From assembly GCA_034687125.1 (NCBI GenBank), contig JAQGBZ010000309.1, forward strand, positions 1-64,000: a stretch of DNA of 64,000 bases, written 5' to 3'. Numbering within the stretch: the first letter of the stretch is position 1; the number at the start of each line of letters is the position of its first letter. Made by a program: the position numbers and the translations under genes. Shown here one piece after another: positions 53,651 to 64,000 of this stretch. The stretch is from Neelides folsomi (taxonomy: Eukaryota > Arthropoda > Collembola > Neelipleona > Neelidae). The notes under the pieces were generated by a model, which did not search any database, was not told the DNA's origin, and saw only the letters and a list, made by a program, of their open reading frames with translations.

Positions 53651-56600
53651 GTGAGTTTATCAAAATTACATTTTATTTTTTAACATTGCAATCAAAATAA
53701 TCATATAATTGATTAAATTATATTAACAGCATGTTAAATATTATTAAGAGTTTAATGCACATTAAGAATTTAGCAATGTAAAATGTGCCCAATTTAATTT
53801 TCATAAGTTTGCATTACGTCTACAATAGATGATAATATTGATGTATTGTACAATATTATTGTTCAATTTGTTCAATGAAAGGATTATTTGAACATTCAAT
53901 AAATAGAATAAATGCATTTAAAATAATTAAAGATGCATTTCTCATCGAGGTAGCACATTGTTATCATAATTATTAATGACAAGAATCCAAAGTAATATTT
54001 GCCCTCTTATTACTTATTGAAGTCAAAGTGTTTGTACATTGATACGACGTGGTTGTTTAGTCGAGAACTGAAGATACCCAAATGATAAAAGCACAAATTA
54101 AATAACATTAAGTAATAAGAATAATAGGAAATATCTGTAGAATAAATTCTCCCTCTCTTTAAATCATCAAATCCTTCACTTTTGGATCCGGATGTTTAAA
54201 TAATTGATGTTTGACTCATCCATGAATCAATACGGCTTTTGTTCATTTACGAGGTAAATATTATGGTTCAATTTCACAGAACTTTCATTAAATTTCAGGA
54301 AAGAGCGTATTTCCCGATTAGCAATGTCTAATGTAAATGTAGGTTGTAATACATATTTTATATCTATACACTTTACTTGTATACTTGGTACTTTGACTTT
54401 ACTTTTACTTGGTGTATACTATACGGTATTGTCTATACCTAAGAATTAATTATTAACATGGTTGAAATAATTCCCAGATATAGGAAACGGATATACCCGA
54501 ATGTTCATACTTAATAATGCATTAGGAGTGAGAGAACACAAAGAAGTTCGATTTTAACGTTAAGTGTGTGTGATGTCATTTGTGATGAAAAAGAAATGAA
54601 GTTTTGGGGCCGACTGTGGGGGCAGCAAAAGGAAAAGTGAGGAGACGGCGAAGGAGCCAACAACAACGGACGCCAAGAACCAAATATTTTTCAATGAGGG
54701 GAGAAATCACGTTGAGTTGGATCACTACGGGTCCAGTTCAACTCCACTACCCGAATATTCAACACTCATCATCTTTCTCCGACCAACGCGTCAGTTCTCA
54801 TATTCATCAAATTCATTTAATTTCTTCACTTCTCCAACAAAGTAAGATCAATATTAATATATTATACTTATATATTTATATAATATACTTATATATATAT
54901 ATATCATGCATAATCCATTCCTTAGATAAATATTTGTACTCACTTAAGCATAATAAATAAATACTAAGCATTATGTAAATTTATAAATGTAGTTTATATA
55001 TTTTACTATAATTTTTATCATGTGATTGAAGCTCTTTGTACTATTATAAACTTGTTCAATAACTCAATGTATAGAGTTGACACTCACTTTGTCAGGCTTT
55101 GGGTTCAATGTTATATGTTAATCGTTTCCGTTCATTATGTATTAAACAGTTTTTACACCCATCGGAAGTTTATAACGAAATTACATTATAGGGATTCTCC
55201 ACACATTCTTTGAAACCAGACGGCCGTCAAGAGGAGACATAATCAAAATGAAGCTTGAGGATAATAATAATAAACATAAATATGGTTATATTAGACTAAT
55301 GAAATAACATATAAAACTTTAAATACTGATACTTAATGCTAGTTAAGTTCGCGATGGAGTTTTTTATATTGACAATGAGTTATAACTCAAAGTTATATTG
55401 TTACCAAATATTTTGTAGTCATTGAATGAACATTAGCGTAACTTGAATTAAATAGGAATTAAACAATTAAGATTCTCTTTTTCATCAGGAATTTCTGAAT
55501 CAAAGAGAGCAATAAAAAAGTTCCGGTTGGCACAATGTAAATAATTTATCTACCGCGAATAGTAAATGAAATTACATAAAAAGGCCATAGAATTTTCCTG
55601 ATCAGATTCCAACTCCATTTGCTCTTTGGTGTTCCCCAAACTCAGCACTAGAAGAAAGCTTATAAATATCTGTAGTTAGTGAGAGCCCCCACGTGTGGGA
55701 TATTTATTGCAATTGCAAGTTTGTAGTATTTTCCTACTTTTTCACTTGTAAAAATCCGAGCGTGTCTGGATTCAACAGATAGTAAATTGATGTCTGCCAA
55801 TGTGCCAATTTTACTTCGTATCCATCTTGTACAAAAATAAACGGTTTTTTACTCAAAAAATGAATCGAAATCTCAACCAATCTCAAATGGAAAGGATTGG
55901 GGTTGAAATGGTTAAAAATGTATTTTGGAGTGAGTGCAAGTAGTGGAAGTTCTTAAGGTCCTTCAACTCGGAAAATATTAATGCTTGAAATTGGAATTCG
56001 AATGCTTTGAAATAAGTATAAAAAAAATAATACGATATATTCGTTTATACAATATTAAAATATTCATTCGCACAGTATTAAAATATTCATTCACACAATG
56101 TTAAAATATTCATTCACACAATGTTAAAATATTCATTCACACAATGTTAAAATATTCATTCATTGTGAAAAATACAACGTTGCGGAAAATGCGAATTTGA
56201 TTATTACGAATGTATTATTTATATTCATTCCACGTTTAATTTTTCTATCAACCAAAGTGCATAAAGGCATAAACATCTTTTTCTACTTTATGCCTAATGA
56301 TAATGATTCTACCATACCGCTCCATATTTATATAAATATCTGTATTTATATAAATTCTTATATCAAACCTAGTTTTTAATACATAGATTCAAACACTATT
56401 TCAAATTGAATAGACAGAGTATTGTTTAATATAAAAGAATAACTGCGTTTCTGATATATCATATGTGTATATGTGTATAATTATGAGTAATAATAAGAAA
56501 ATATCTCAATATACCTAAGTATACTATGTATTACGTAACTCCTGAATTAATGATAATATTAGTAGTACAGTGACTTTCTTTAAGTCAGTATAGGAACTCG

Positions 56601-58717
56601 TAATGGGATTTTGACACTCTATTTCCTCTGGCTTTCCTCCAGCGTCTCGTCGTAAATTTAGCATACATGGAAGCTCCATGACCCAATATGTGTCACTCAT
56701 GGAAAGTCACGTTCACAGTCTTACGTGCGCTCAGAATATCCTAAGTTTATCTTTTTTTCCAACTACGCGATTCACCTGATCATTTCTCATCGCTTTTTCT
56801 TCTCACTACGAGACACGTTTTACATTCCTCAATGAGTAGCCATTTTTTGAACATGGTTCATTGTTGATGTTAAATACGTCGAAGTTATTTACATAGGATT
56901 ATGAATCTTTTATTTAAGTGGAGGAAAGTTAAACAATATTTATCGTATCCCTCCCACACACTTTTCTGTCATTAAATCGTTACTTTACGCTTCATTTCCC
57001 AGTTTTGACTAAACAATTTAATCTTTATCACAATTTCCACTTACTTAAAGTACAGATAGTTTAAAAACAATGTCTCATACATCTGAAGTTTAATGTTGGA
57101 TAAGTTAATAATAAATAAAACATTCATTATTGAAACGCGTGAAGCTTGGTTTAAAATTAAATGAGATTTATTTGACATTTGACTGTTGCGTCAGTTAGAA
57201 CCACACAGGAAGTTGTTTAAAATGTTTTTTATGTAAGGAAAGGAAAAGTTCCAATGTGATCCGCATGTTTGCGAATTCATTAAGGAGACAATGCGTGTCG
57301 GGGAAAATGGGGTTTTAACAGTTTTAACATAGAAGATAGGGAATTTATAATTATATTTATAACATTAGTTAAACCCGTTCCGAAGCATATTTATATTTAA
57401 GAATGTGAGCCAAATGAATGAAAGTCTTTTGGCCCCCACCTTCAACTCACTTGGCATTCTTTCCCTTAAGACGCCCGTTCGGAGTTTCAGAAAAGATCAT
57501 GTGCTACTTACAAAACGATCATCTACTCCGAGCCTACTACACTTGTTAAATAATCAAGTTAACTGTGGAGGATTTGACTTGAGGAAATACATACTAATAA
57601 TGTATCTGTACAACGTATGTATTTGTATATAGAAATATCGTGGGGGTAAATCGTTACGACGTTACGTAATGTTATGGATGATGATCAAATGATCCAAGAT
57701 GTCTAAAAACCGTGTCGTTTTCTGGAGCCAAAGATTGTCACATGAGAAGATCACAGTGATCACACATTTGTCTATGTCAGCATAGGGAGCAGTCAAGCAA
57801 TTTAGGGTTTGATCCCTAGAACTAAAAATGAATCTCAAGGAAGTTAATTCTCTTATCTCTGTATTTTTATTCGAAACTTTTTTAAACAATGATGAATACA
57901 AATGGGCATCGAGTTACATAAAGACAACGACTTAAAGTTAAATTGCATATCTTTAATTGCCATATACAATTTTAACTGGAATTCTTGGCTCGGATTTTAT
58001 TTAACCATGGACTCATTATTTCTTTCGGTATGCATGAAATGAATAATGAATGCAATATAAATAAAATAATTTAAATAGAGATTGTATTGCATAAATTCGA
58101 ATCTAAATGTAAGAGCTAAGAAATCAACTTATTCCATTAAGAAGTCAATTTTTTAAGGTCCACATAAGTAAAGTAAAGTAAAGTCTATTACAAATAATCG
58201 AATAATGCATTTATTATGTATTTGTTTATTTATGATTACAACAGTACAACAATTGATCCATTAACACAATTAGCCCTAATTGTTTTATCAACTTAATTGG
58301 AATTGCTATTATAGACCGTGACAAACCAGTTTGTCATCTAAAATTAAAGTTGAGTGTTATATCAATATTATTAAAGCACGTAACTTTTTAAGCCTATTTA
58401 ATATTTATTATTATCAGTATACTCGTAAATGTAAATGGAGTTTGTATTCATAAACATTAAATAAATGATAATGCACATGCCAAAAATTACTAATTAAATA
58501 CATAATTGAATAATAATTAAAAACAAATTGATTAACCATTACATTACTTATATTAGAAGGGTACTTAATTGTTAGTTAATAAAACTTTAAAAATAATTAT
58601 AATATAGCAAATTAAAATATATACGATGATGATCGTTATATTATAAAGAATAAATAGTAATAATTACAATTAGGGTTAAAAAATGAATTAGAGGAGTAAG
58701 AACAAGCAAAAAAGTAT
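53651..58717. other. intergenic DNA between rhophilin and the tRNA
   Basis: No gene is recognised. A locally G+C-rich patch at about 54600-54800 opens a 118-codon frame (54604-54960) that begins with an Arg-rich stretch and decays into a TA-repeat-encoded Ile/Tyr run; it could be a 5' UTR or promoter patch but shows no protein family. A 23-base tandem array lies at 56055-56169. The rest is A+T-rich with TA-type microsatellites (for example 54885-54905). Confidence 0.5.
56055..56169. repeat. 23-base tandem repeat, about 5 copies
   Basis: The unit TTAAAATATTCATTCACACAATG occurs in register at 56055 (variant with CGCACAGTA), 56078, 56101, 56124 and 56147 (degenerate end, CATTGTG). The three middle copies are identical, suggesting recent slippage or homogenisation. 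The last copy runs into the reverse complement of CACAATG, giving a small hairpin. No spacers, so not a CRISPR-like array. Confidence 0.9.
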
Positions 58718-58788
58718 TGCGCCCTCCGAGGATCGATCTCGGGTCTCGAGAATGGGAATCTCGAATGATACCACTACACCAAGAGCGC
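58718..58788 (-). tRNA. tRNA-Gly (CCC anticodon)
   Basis: The minus strand folds into a standard 71-base cloverleaf: acceptor GCGCTCT/AGGGCGC (7 pairs, one U-G), D arm GTGTAGTGGTATCATT, anticodon stem CGAGA/TCTCG with loop TTCCCAT (anticodon CCC, decoding GGG glycine), a four-base variable loop, and T stem CCGAG/CTCGG. The discriminator is A and CCA is not encoded, as in eukaryotes. A run of six T on the minus strand (58713-58708) just downstream is a pol III terminator. The T loop is ATCGATC rather than TTCGATC, so position 54 is A instead of the near-universal T. All stems are intact. Confidence 0.92.
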
Positions 58789-59532
58789 TTCGTCCCTTAA
58801 AACCAAACATTTCTTAGCACTTCACTTGCCCAGTTCCAGACTCAGCCCCTCACATGTTTCATTCTCCAAAGCTCTTTACAAAATATCTCAATTTTTCTTC
58901 AAGTCATTTACATAAATCTCTTTGATTGTTTACTTTTGACAGAAGACGAACATTAAAATGATAGTGCCGTTCCCTTGAAATGAAAATATGCTCACTAGCA
59001 GACGTAGCGTATTAATATCTCTCTGCTCAAATCTCATTTTCCTACTATCATTTTAATCCAACTTCATCTGCTTTGAACCGTGGACATATAATCTCACTTT
59101 ACAGTTGCTTTGATAGCACTGCGATGTTTAAATGTATAATAAAATAGAGATTAATTATATCATATGATTTATTCTTACTCTGTGTATTACAATATCAAGC
59201 TCAACTGACTTGAGCTTTTTATCTATTAAATAACATACAAGTACAAATGGTTACATATTTACCATATATTGTATAAGTGCTCTTATGTATAAATACTATA
59301 CATTTGTGATTAACTTTCAATTGCTTCTAAACCATTGATTTATGGAATTTTAGTAACAATATTTTTGAAAATGGATATTTGTTTTCCATATTAAATGTAA
59401 ACAATAATTACAGTAAAAGCCTTCAGGATTGATCTGAAAATAAGTACCAATGATATATAATATCTATCTGTATTCTGTTATTATAAGTGAATAGTATAAT
59501 AATAATAATAATGATTTGTAAAAGAAACATTC

Positions 59533-59538
59533 TTTAAT
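59533..59538 (-). terminator. candidate poly(A) signal (ATTAAA) of the EGF-like gene
   Basis: TTTAAT on the plus strand reads ATTAAA on the minus strand, about 70 bases downstream of the stop codon of the EGF-like gene. It is the common variant of AATAAA. In sequence this A+T-rich it could be chance. Confidence 0.25.
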
Positions 59539-59604
59539 CCAACAACAATAACAAAAATAATAATTCTACAAATCGGATTGTTAAAATATAAAATATCAAT
59601 CAAA

Positions 59605-62051
59605 TCAAAAAAGATAATTGTAAAAATGTTCAATTCGGTTAAAAATGTCGAGGACCCTTTTCATTTTTGTATCTGGTTCCTCTGTAGTAGTTGTAGTCGA
59701 TTCGGTTGTCGTAGGCGTAGTTGGTGGTGGTTGTTCCGTCGTCGTAGTCGGTTCATTCTTTTTATTTTCCATATAAATTTTCATCCAATTGCAATGGGTT
59801 TGAATTCTCTTTTCGAGAAGGTTTTCCTTATCTACGATCTGCTTCATCTCTAATATTTGCCATCCATCCATCCTCGCATAAACATTTCCATACAGTAGTC
59901 GAATTTTTCTCCTCATAATGGGGATCCTCCGGTAGGCAGGTCAAATGAAGATGAATAGAGCATGAGAGATTCGTCCCTGGCAATGAATTCGGGTTACATA
60001 AATCTCCTTCACTTGAATCTTCAATTGGCTCAGGAGTCATTGTCGTTGGTGGTGTTGGTGTTGTTGGTCGAGGAGTAATTTTCATCTTTTTTGCAAACCT
60101 ATCCGCAATTGTGCTGCGTATGATTAAACTTCACAAATCCTTCCATATAAACACGTTGTCCATTTACACAAGTAAGATGGAGATTCGGATTGCAAATTTT
60201 CTTCGTATCAACTACAGTTTTGCTAGGAATTTTGCAGCTTTGATCCAATCGAGCTTCGCCAGGATAACAATTTTTATCCGACCAAAGTAAAAATCCGGGT
60301 AGGCAATTACATGCACTTTTTCACAGTGCAAATTTGGACCACAAAATTTGCCAATATCAATTCCGTTTTTTACCCTTGGAGGGGGCGGCGGCGGGCCAAG
60401 ATAAGTTTTTCCTTCTTGGTTTAAATAATTCGGAGAGCAATGTGTTTTAGTCGGGTCGTTAAAATTTTCAGATTCGGGTTTGTAATCTTTTAAACATTCA
60501 CATTTTCCATCTACACAACTTGATCCAGAACGGCAAATGTCTTCAAAAAGTGGCGATTGATTTATTTGCCCTGGCAAGCATTTTTCATCCGGCTTGGCTT
60601 CTCCTGGACGGCAAGGGCCATAATCTTTGTCATAGGTCTTGTCTAAACCATACCCTTCTTTACATCGACACTTTTTCGTGTCAATTCCACATTCATCATT
60701 TTCAGGACAGCTTGTTTCCTCGCAATTTTCTCCATCTTTTGCTCGATTCATTTTGCAAATTCCATTATCGACTTTAAATCCTTGTTTGCATACCCATTTG
60801 GAACCCTTTTGGTCGCTTTTGCAAAATATGTCAGATTTTGGATCGCATGTTTGTTCTTTGCTTCGATTCGTTTCACGACTGCATTTTTCATTCAATTGGG
60901 CAATTTCTGGCCAACATTCTTTTGCCACATGATCATAATATACTGTTTGAGACAATGGCAAGTGTTGCTTTTTCTACATTCAGCTCCTTGTTTGCAAACT
61001 TGGTGTAGACCAACTGGACGAACCTAAATTCAAATTCACCTAACCTAATCAATCGCTTTTCTACTCTAGGAATAGTGTTACATTTTAGTAAATGTAAGGG
61101 TAGGTTAGGTTAGTTTAATTTACTTACAGTAGAATTGTAACAGACGTTTGAATCTCTATCGCCATTTTCATGTGTTCCTGGTGCGAGAGCATTGACATCT
61201 CCAGTTTGGCAATGAAGGCCGTGCACCGAAGGGAGAAATCCATCTTTACAGGCACATTTCTTATTGATGCATTGTAACGTCGGACCACAAACAGTTGTTG
61301 CTGATGCTTCTGATGTTTAACACACAAAGCTTCGGTTTTCTCATTTTTTGTCAAATACCTAGAAGGATTCTTAGTTTCATACTTGAAATAATGATCATCA
61401 GGACAATAACAAGCAGGTGCAAATTCAAGGTTCTTGATGGTTCTGTTTCAAAATGAAAAGTCAAAAGATTGTGGTTTCTCCCATTCTTTCACAAAGAGGT
61501 AATTGTAGATGTAAAGCATATCAGTAGTTGAGCGTCCAAATGGATATGATTTTGTATTTCTTATAAATCCAGTCTGACATTCACATACGGAATCATCATG
61601 ACTACCTGTAGGCACCTCAACGTCAGCAAAACAATTAAGTTCATGGTGCAAATGTGTAAAGCAAAGCGCTCTGTAGTCTTCATATTCCGGACTATAAACT
61701 TTCGTGCATTTCCCTCCAAGGATAACAGACATACTTGGGAGTTTTCATATGTTCGCCTTGTCTCCCGGTATAAACAATTACACCTTGATCAGGTTCGCAA
61801 ACGCACATGGTTTCTTGTTTCAATCCAAAATATTCTTTTAATATTTTCGGAGTAGAAATGCATTCTTGTCTAGCATCAAGTAAACGTCTTTCCGAATCCG
61901 TCTTTGGATTTAATGGACATGGTTGGCTCATGTTAAGGCCATATTTAAAATTAATAGCTTCAGCTTCCGATCTAAGATTGGTCCAAATGATACATACCAA
62001 TGTAAAGCAAAGGATAACAAATGATGGCTGCTTTGGACAAGTTATTTTCAT
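59605..62051 (-). pseudogene. secreted Cys-rich EGF-like repeat protein gene with multiple frame breaks
   Basis: ATG at 62051 starts a hydrophobic signal peptide (about residues 1-32, core VILCFTLVCIIW). The reading continues through repeated Cys-rich modules with EGF-like spacing (CGPTLQCINKKCACKDGF; CRKSNTCHCL; CGIDTKKCRCKEGYGL; CVDGKCECLKDYKP; CGPNLHCEK then ACNCLPGF), a Pro run, and a Thr/Pro-rich mucin-like tail before TGA at 59605. One ordinary intron (61127-61024, GTAAGT...TTTAG) is present. The frame changes near 61694, 61317, 60947, 60319, 60104 and 59861, nearly all at A, T or G runs, and TGA at 61450-61448 is in frame. No other gene here is broken this way, so it is a decaying gene or poorly polished sequence. 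Function unknown; probably extracellular. Confidence 0.75.
61024..61127 (-). other. 104-base intron with inverted TTAGG-type arms
   Basis: This GT-AG intron in the EGF-like gene restores a continuous Cys-rich frame (NST then VRPVGLHQVCKQGAEC). Near one end it contains ACCTAACCTAA and near the other TTAGGTTAGG-like text, which are complementary over about 10-11 bases and match two units of the arthropod telomeric repeat TTAGG. Confidence 0.7.
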
Positions 62052-63812
62052 TTTAAATCATTTTCAAAAGTGTGACACACCTTATAGTGCCATATGTTGT
62101 AATATTATTCAAAAAATAATTTTAATTAAAAAACTTTTTGACGTTTCTATTGATTTTCTTATTTAGGTTGATTTGTTAATTATTTTGTTTTTTATGGTTA
62201 AATAATTAACCATTTTCTTAATTTTAATCGCCCTATGACCTGCTCTTTTAGACAGTATCGATTGGTATATCAATTATGGAATTCTGTCAAGGGAGGAGAT
62301 AGAAATACAAAATTGCGTACATAAATCCGGATAGGTCATGTCATGCTCCTTTCGGTAAAACTTCAGTCGTAAAAATATGAGCAATATAAATGTGTTTAAG
62401 TAACGAAACTCAATCTTGAAAAGTGCTATGTTGGCCCATAGGCATTGGAAAATAAGATGGCTCAATAGAAAATGAGAGTTTCTATTTCCAATTTATCTTA
62501 ATTCTTTCCCTGTATGTAATATTGTAATAGGAGAACTTCCGATCTTGGGATGTTGAGAAATATTTACATTATTTCATTTCCCTGCACGCTACTTTTACTG
62601 CTTCATTTACCAAATTAAATATCTTTCAGATTGCCTAAGAATTTCATGTCCACAAAAGTAGTTCTTTCTTCTTTTGTACATAAAAATATCTACTTTGCAT
62701 TACTTCCATCATTTACGTTATGAAAATTATGATTATGGATATTCTGAAAGCATTAGGATTTAATATTAATCATATTAAAATTGATTAAATGATGTTTCAC
62801 TTATCCTAAGAATATTTGCAATATTTCTTATTGGATAAAAAGGGAACATTACATTTATGAGCAAATTTTCTTTGAACGCTTGAGGCAATAATGGAGAAAT
62901 AAAGGAATATTTTATACGAAGAGGAAACATTAATATTTTATTAATATTACTACTAGTAAAAGTTATGTAATGATCAAAATAACTCAAACCTCACACATCC
63001 GATAATTAAATTTTAATAATGAATGGCATTCTAAAGGCCTAATTTTACTGTCATTAACTAAATGTAAGTTTAATATTCCAGACTTAAAGCTAACTGTGAC
63101 TTACATCAAAATTTATATTTAGCAATACTAATAGCTAAATTCTAGTGAAGCCATGATTAAGGATTCAAGATGCTTTTATTATAATCCAAGGAAAACAATT
63201 TATTAAATGCGTACTTGATGTAAGTTATAATAAATTCTCAGAATTTGTTGATTTTTAAATTGATTAAATTTAAGCTTATACTGTAAAGATGGATATGAAT
63301 TTAATGTAAGTTAAATGTGAGTAAGTATGTTAAATGGCTAATAAATTTTCAAATTAAAATCATATTTGTATTTTAAGAATTTAGTTTTCGTTTATAAAGA
63401 GGACATGTCCTTGTTTGTAAAATTTATTGTTGTTCTTTATTGTTAGTTTATGAAAGTGAGTATTGAAGAGAGAAGAGCTGAATTAATTAAAGCTTATCAA
63501 TTCAATTCTCAATTTTGATATTCAATTTTGATATTCATAAAATCCTTGAATAAGAATAAAATGTGATCCTTGAACTCATGAAGATTTGTGTCGAGTGTGG
63601 AGATTTGGTGAATGTGGAGGATCCAAAGGAACTAAATTTTAATGGTTTATCTCTCTATAGTTATTATATCAGTTAGCGTCGTTGTGGATTGAAATTCATT
63701 TAACAGTGTGTGTAACGTCTCTATATTCTACAGGTGTATTGGTGGGGGTTTGAGAGGAGTTTCCGTGAGGCAATTGATGGGAGGATCCTCCTGACGACGT
63801 TCGTTTAGTTAA
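62052..63812. other. intergenic region between divergent genes
   Basis: The EGF-like gene reads leftwards and the candidate gene at 63813 reads rightwards, so this interval should hold both promoters. On the minus strand, CTATAAG lies about 30 bases before the EGF-like start codon (near 62080). On the plus side, ATCAGTTAG near 63668 resembles an arthropod initiator about 145 bases before the ATG. No coding sequence is recognised. Confidence 0.4.
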
Positions 63813-63951
63813 ATGGATTATCTCGGCCAAACCGCCTTCAGTCTCCGTCCAAGTACGGAACAATTCCCACCCCCAAGGAGAAAGCAACCGAAGAACCGAA
63901 TTAGATCGGTATTCAGACAAATGGCTGGCTGGGGATATTGCAAGCATAATG
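63813..63951 (+). CDS. candidate first coding exon of an unassigned gene continuing off the right edge
   Basis: ATG at 63813 has an in-frame TGA upstream (63792-63794) and opens a frame with balanced, coding-like composition: MDYLGQTAFSLRPSTEQFPP, then a basic Pro/Arg/Lys stretch RRKQPKNRIRSVFRQ and MAGWGYCKHN. It ends at a good donor (AATG/GTGAGT) at 63951/63952 in phase 1, leaving 46 codons plus one base. The stretch is G+C-richer than its surroundings. The protein family is not recognised; the rest of the gene lies outside the window. The overlapping minus-strand frame (63696-63947) is taken as its shadow. Confidence 0.45.
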
Positions 63952-64000
63952 GTGAGTTTTAAAAAAGTTTTTTTATTTTTTATAATTTTTAGAAAACGAT

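Noticed and set aside
54604-54960. 118-codon frame with Arg-rich start as a new gene
   Set aside because: The first codon is not an ATG and the second half is TA-repeat text read as Ile/Tyr; only the G+C-rich first part is of interest.
56055-56169. CRISPR-like array
   Set aside because: The repeats are directly adjacent with no spacers, in animal DNA; it is an ordinary minisatellite.
61692-61734. A 43-base GTATGT...TATAG intron that would repair the first frame break in the EGF-like gene
   Set aside because: It would be shorter than normal animal introns, would remove a Cys-containing stretch, and the remaining breaks have no such solution; a one-base change in the TTT run explains it more simply.
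63696-63947. Minus-strand 83-codon frame at the right edge
   Set aside because: It lies opposite the better supported plus-strand exon with start, upstream stop and donor; treated as its shadow.

Overview
This is a stretch of animal nuclear DNA. It is roughly two thirds A+T by eye, with spliced protein genes, GT-AG introns from about 85 bases to 17 kb, a cytosolic-type tRNA and small inverted-repeat elements. The one gene I recognise firmly is a complete rhophilin ortholog whose sequence sits closer to arthropod than vertebrate rhophilins as I know them. Short TTAGG-type repeats also fit an arthropod. A non-dipteran hexapod or crustacean is my guess; the species cannot be fixed from this window.

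Layout. Positions 1-11509 are mostly non-coding A+T-rich DNA, with one possible terminal exon near 2.25-2.44 kb and an unassigned long open frame at 9.2-9.7 kb. From 11510 to 52449 (+) runs the rhophilin gene. I resolve 14 coding exons whose splice phases all agree and sum to 2109 bases (702 codons plus stop): an HR1 Rho-binding domain, a BRO1 domain and a PDZ domain, then a serine/basic tail. Its 17-kb first intron holds an unrecognised two-exon coding-like fragment (26946-27353). Intron 2 holds a foldback element of about 570 bases and a G+C-rich island that could be an internal promoter. Intron 8 holds an 80-base Tc1/mariner-type MITE and a palindrome plus tandem repeat. A 3' UTR with poly(A) signals follows to about 53.65 kb.

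Positions 53.65-58.7 kb are intergenic with a 23-base tandem array. A tRNA-Gly(CCC) lies on the minus strand at 58718-58788 with an unusual A at position 54. On the minus strand at 62051-59605 is a secreted, cysteine-rich EGF-like repeat gene with a Thr/Pro-rich mucin-like tail. It is interrupted by about six single-base frame breaks, most beside homopolymers, and one in-frame stop, so it is either a decaying gene or a badly polished stretch of assembly. At the right edge (63813-63951, +) is a candidate first coding exon of a gene that continues outside the window.

The most unexpected signal is a short word. TACAGGTA (either strand) occurs about 27 times, and its extension TACAGGTAG 14 times, almost all in non-coding DNA and far above a rough composition estimate. 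CAGGTAG is the core bound by the insect pioneer factor Zelda, but a repeat-derived origin is equally possible.
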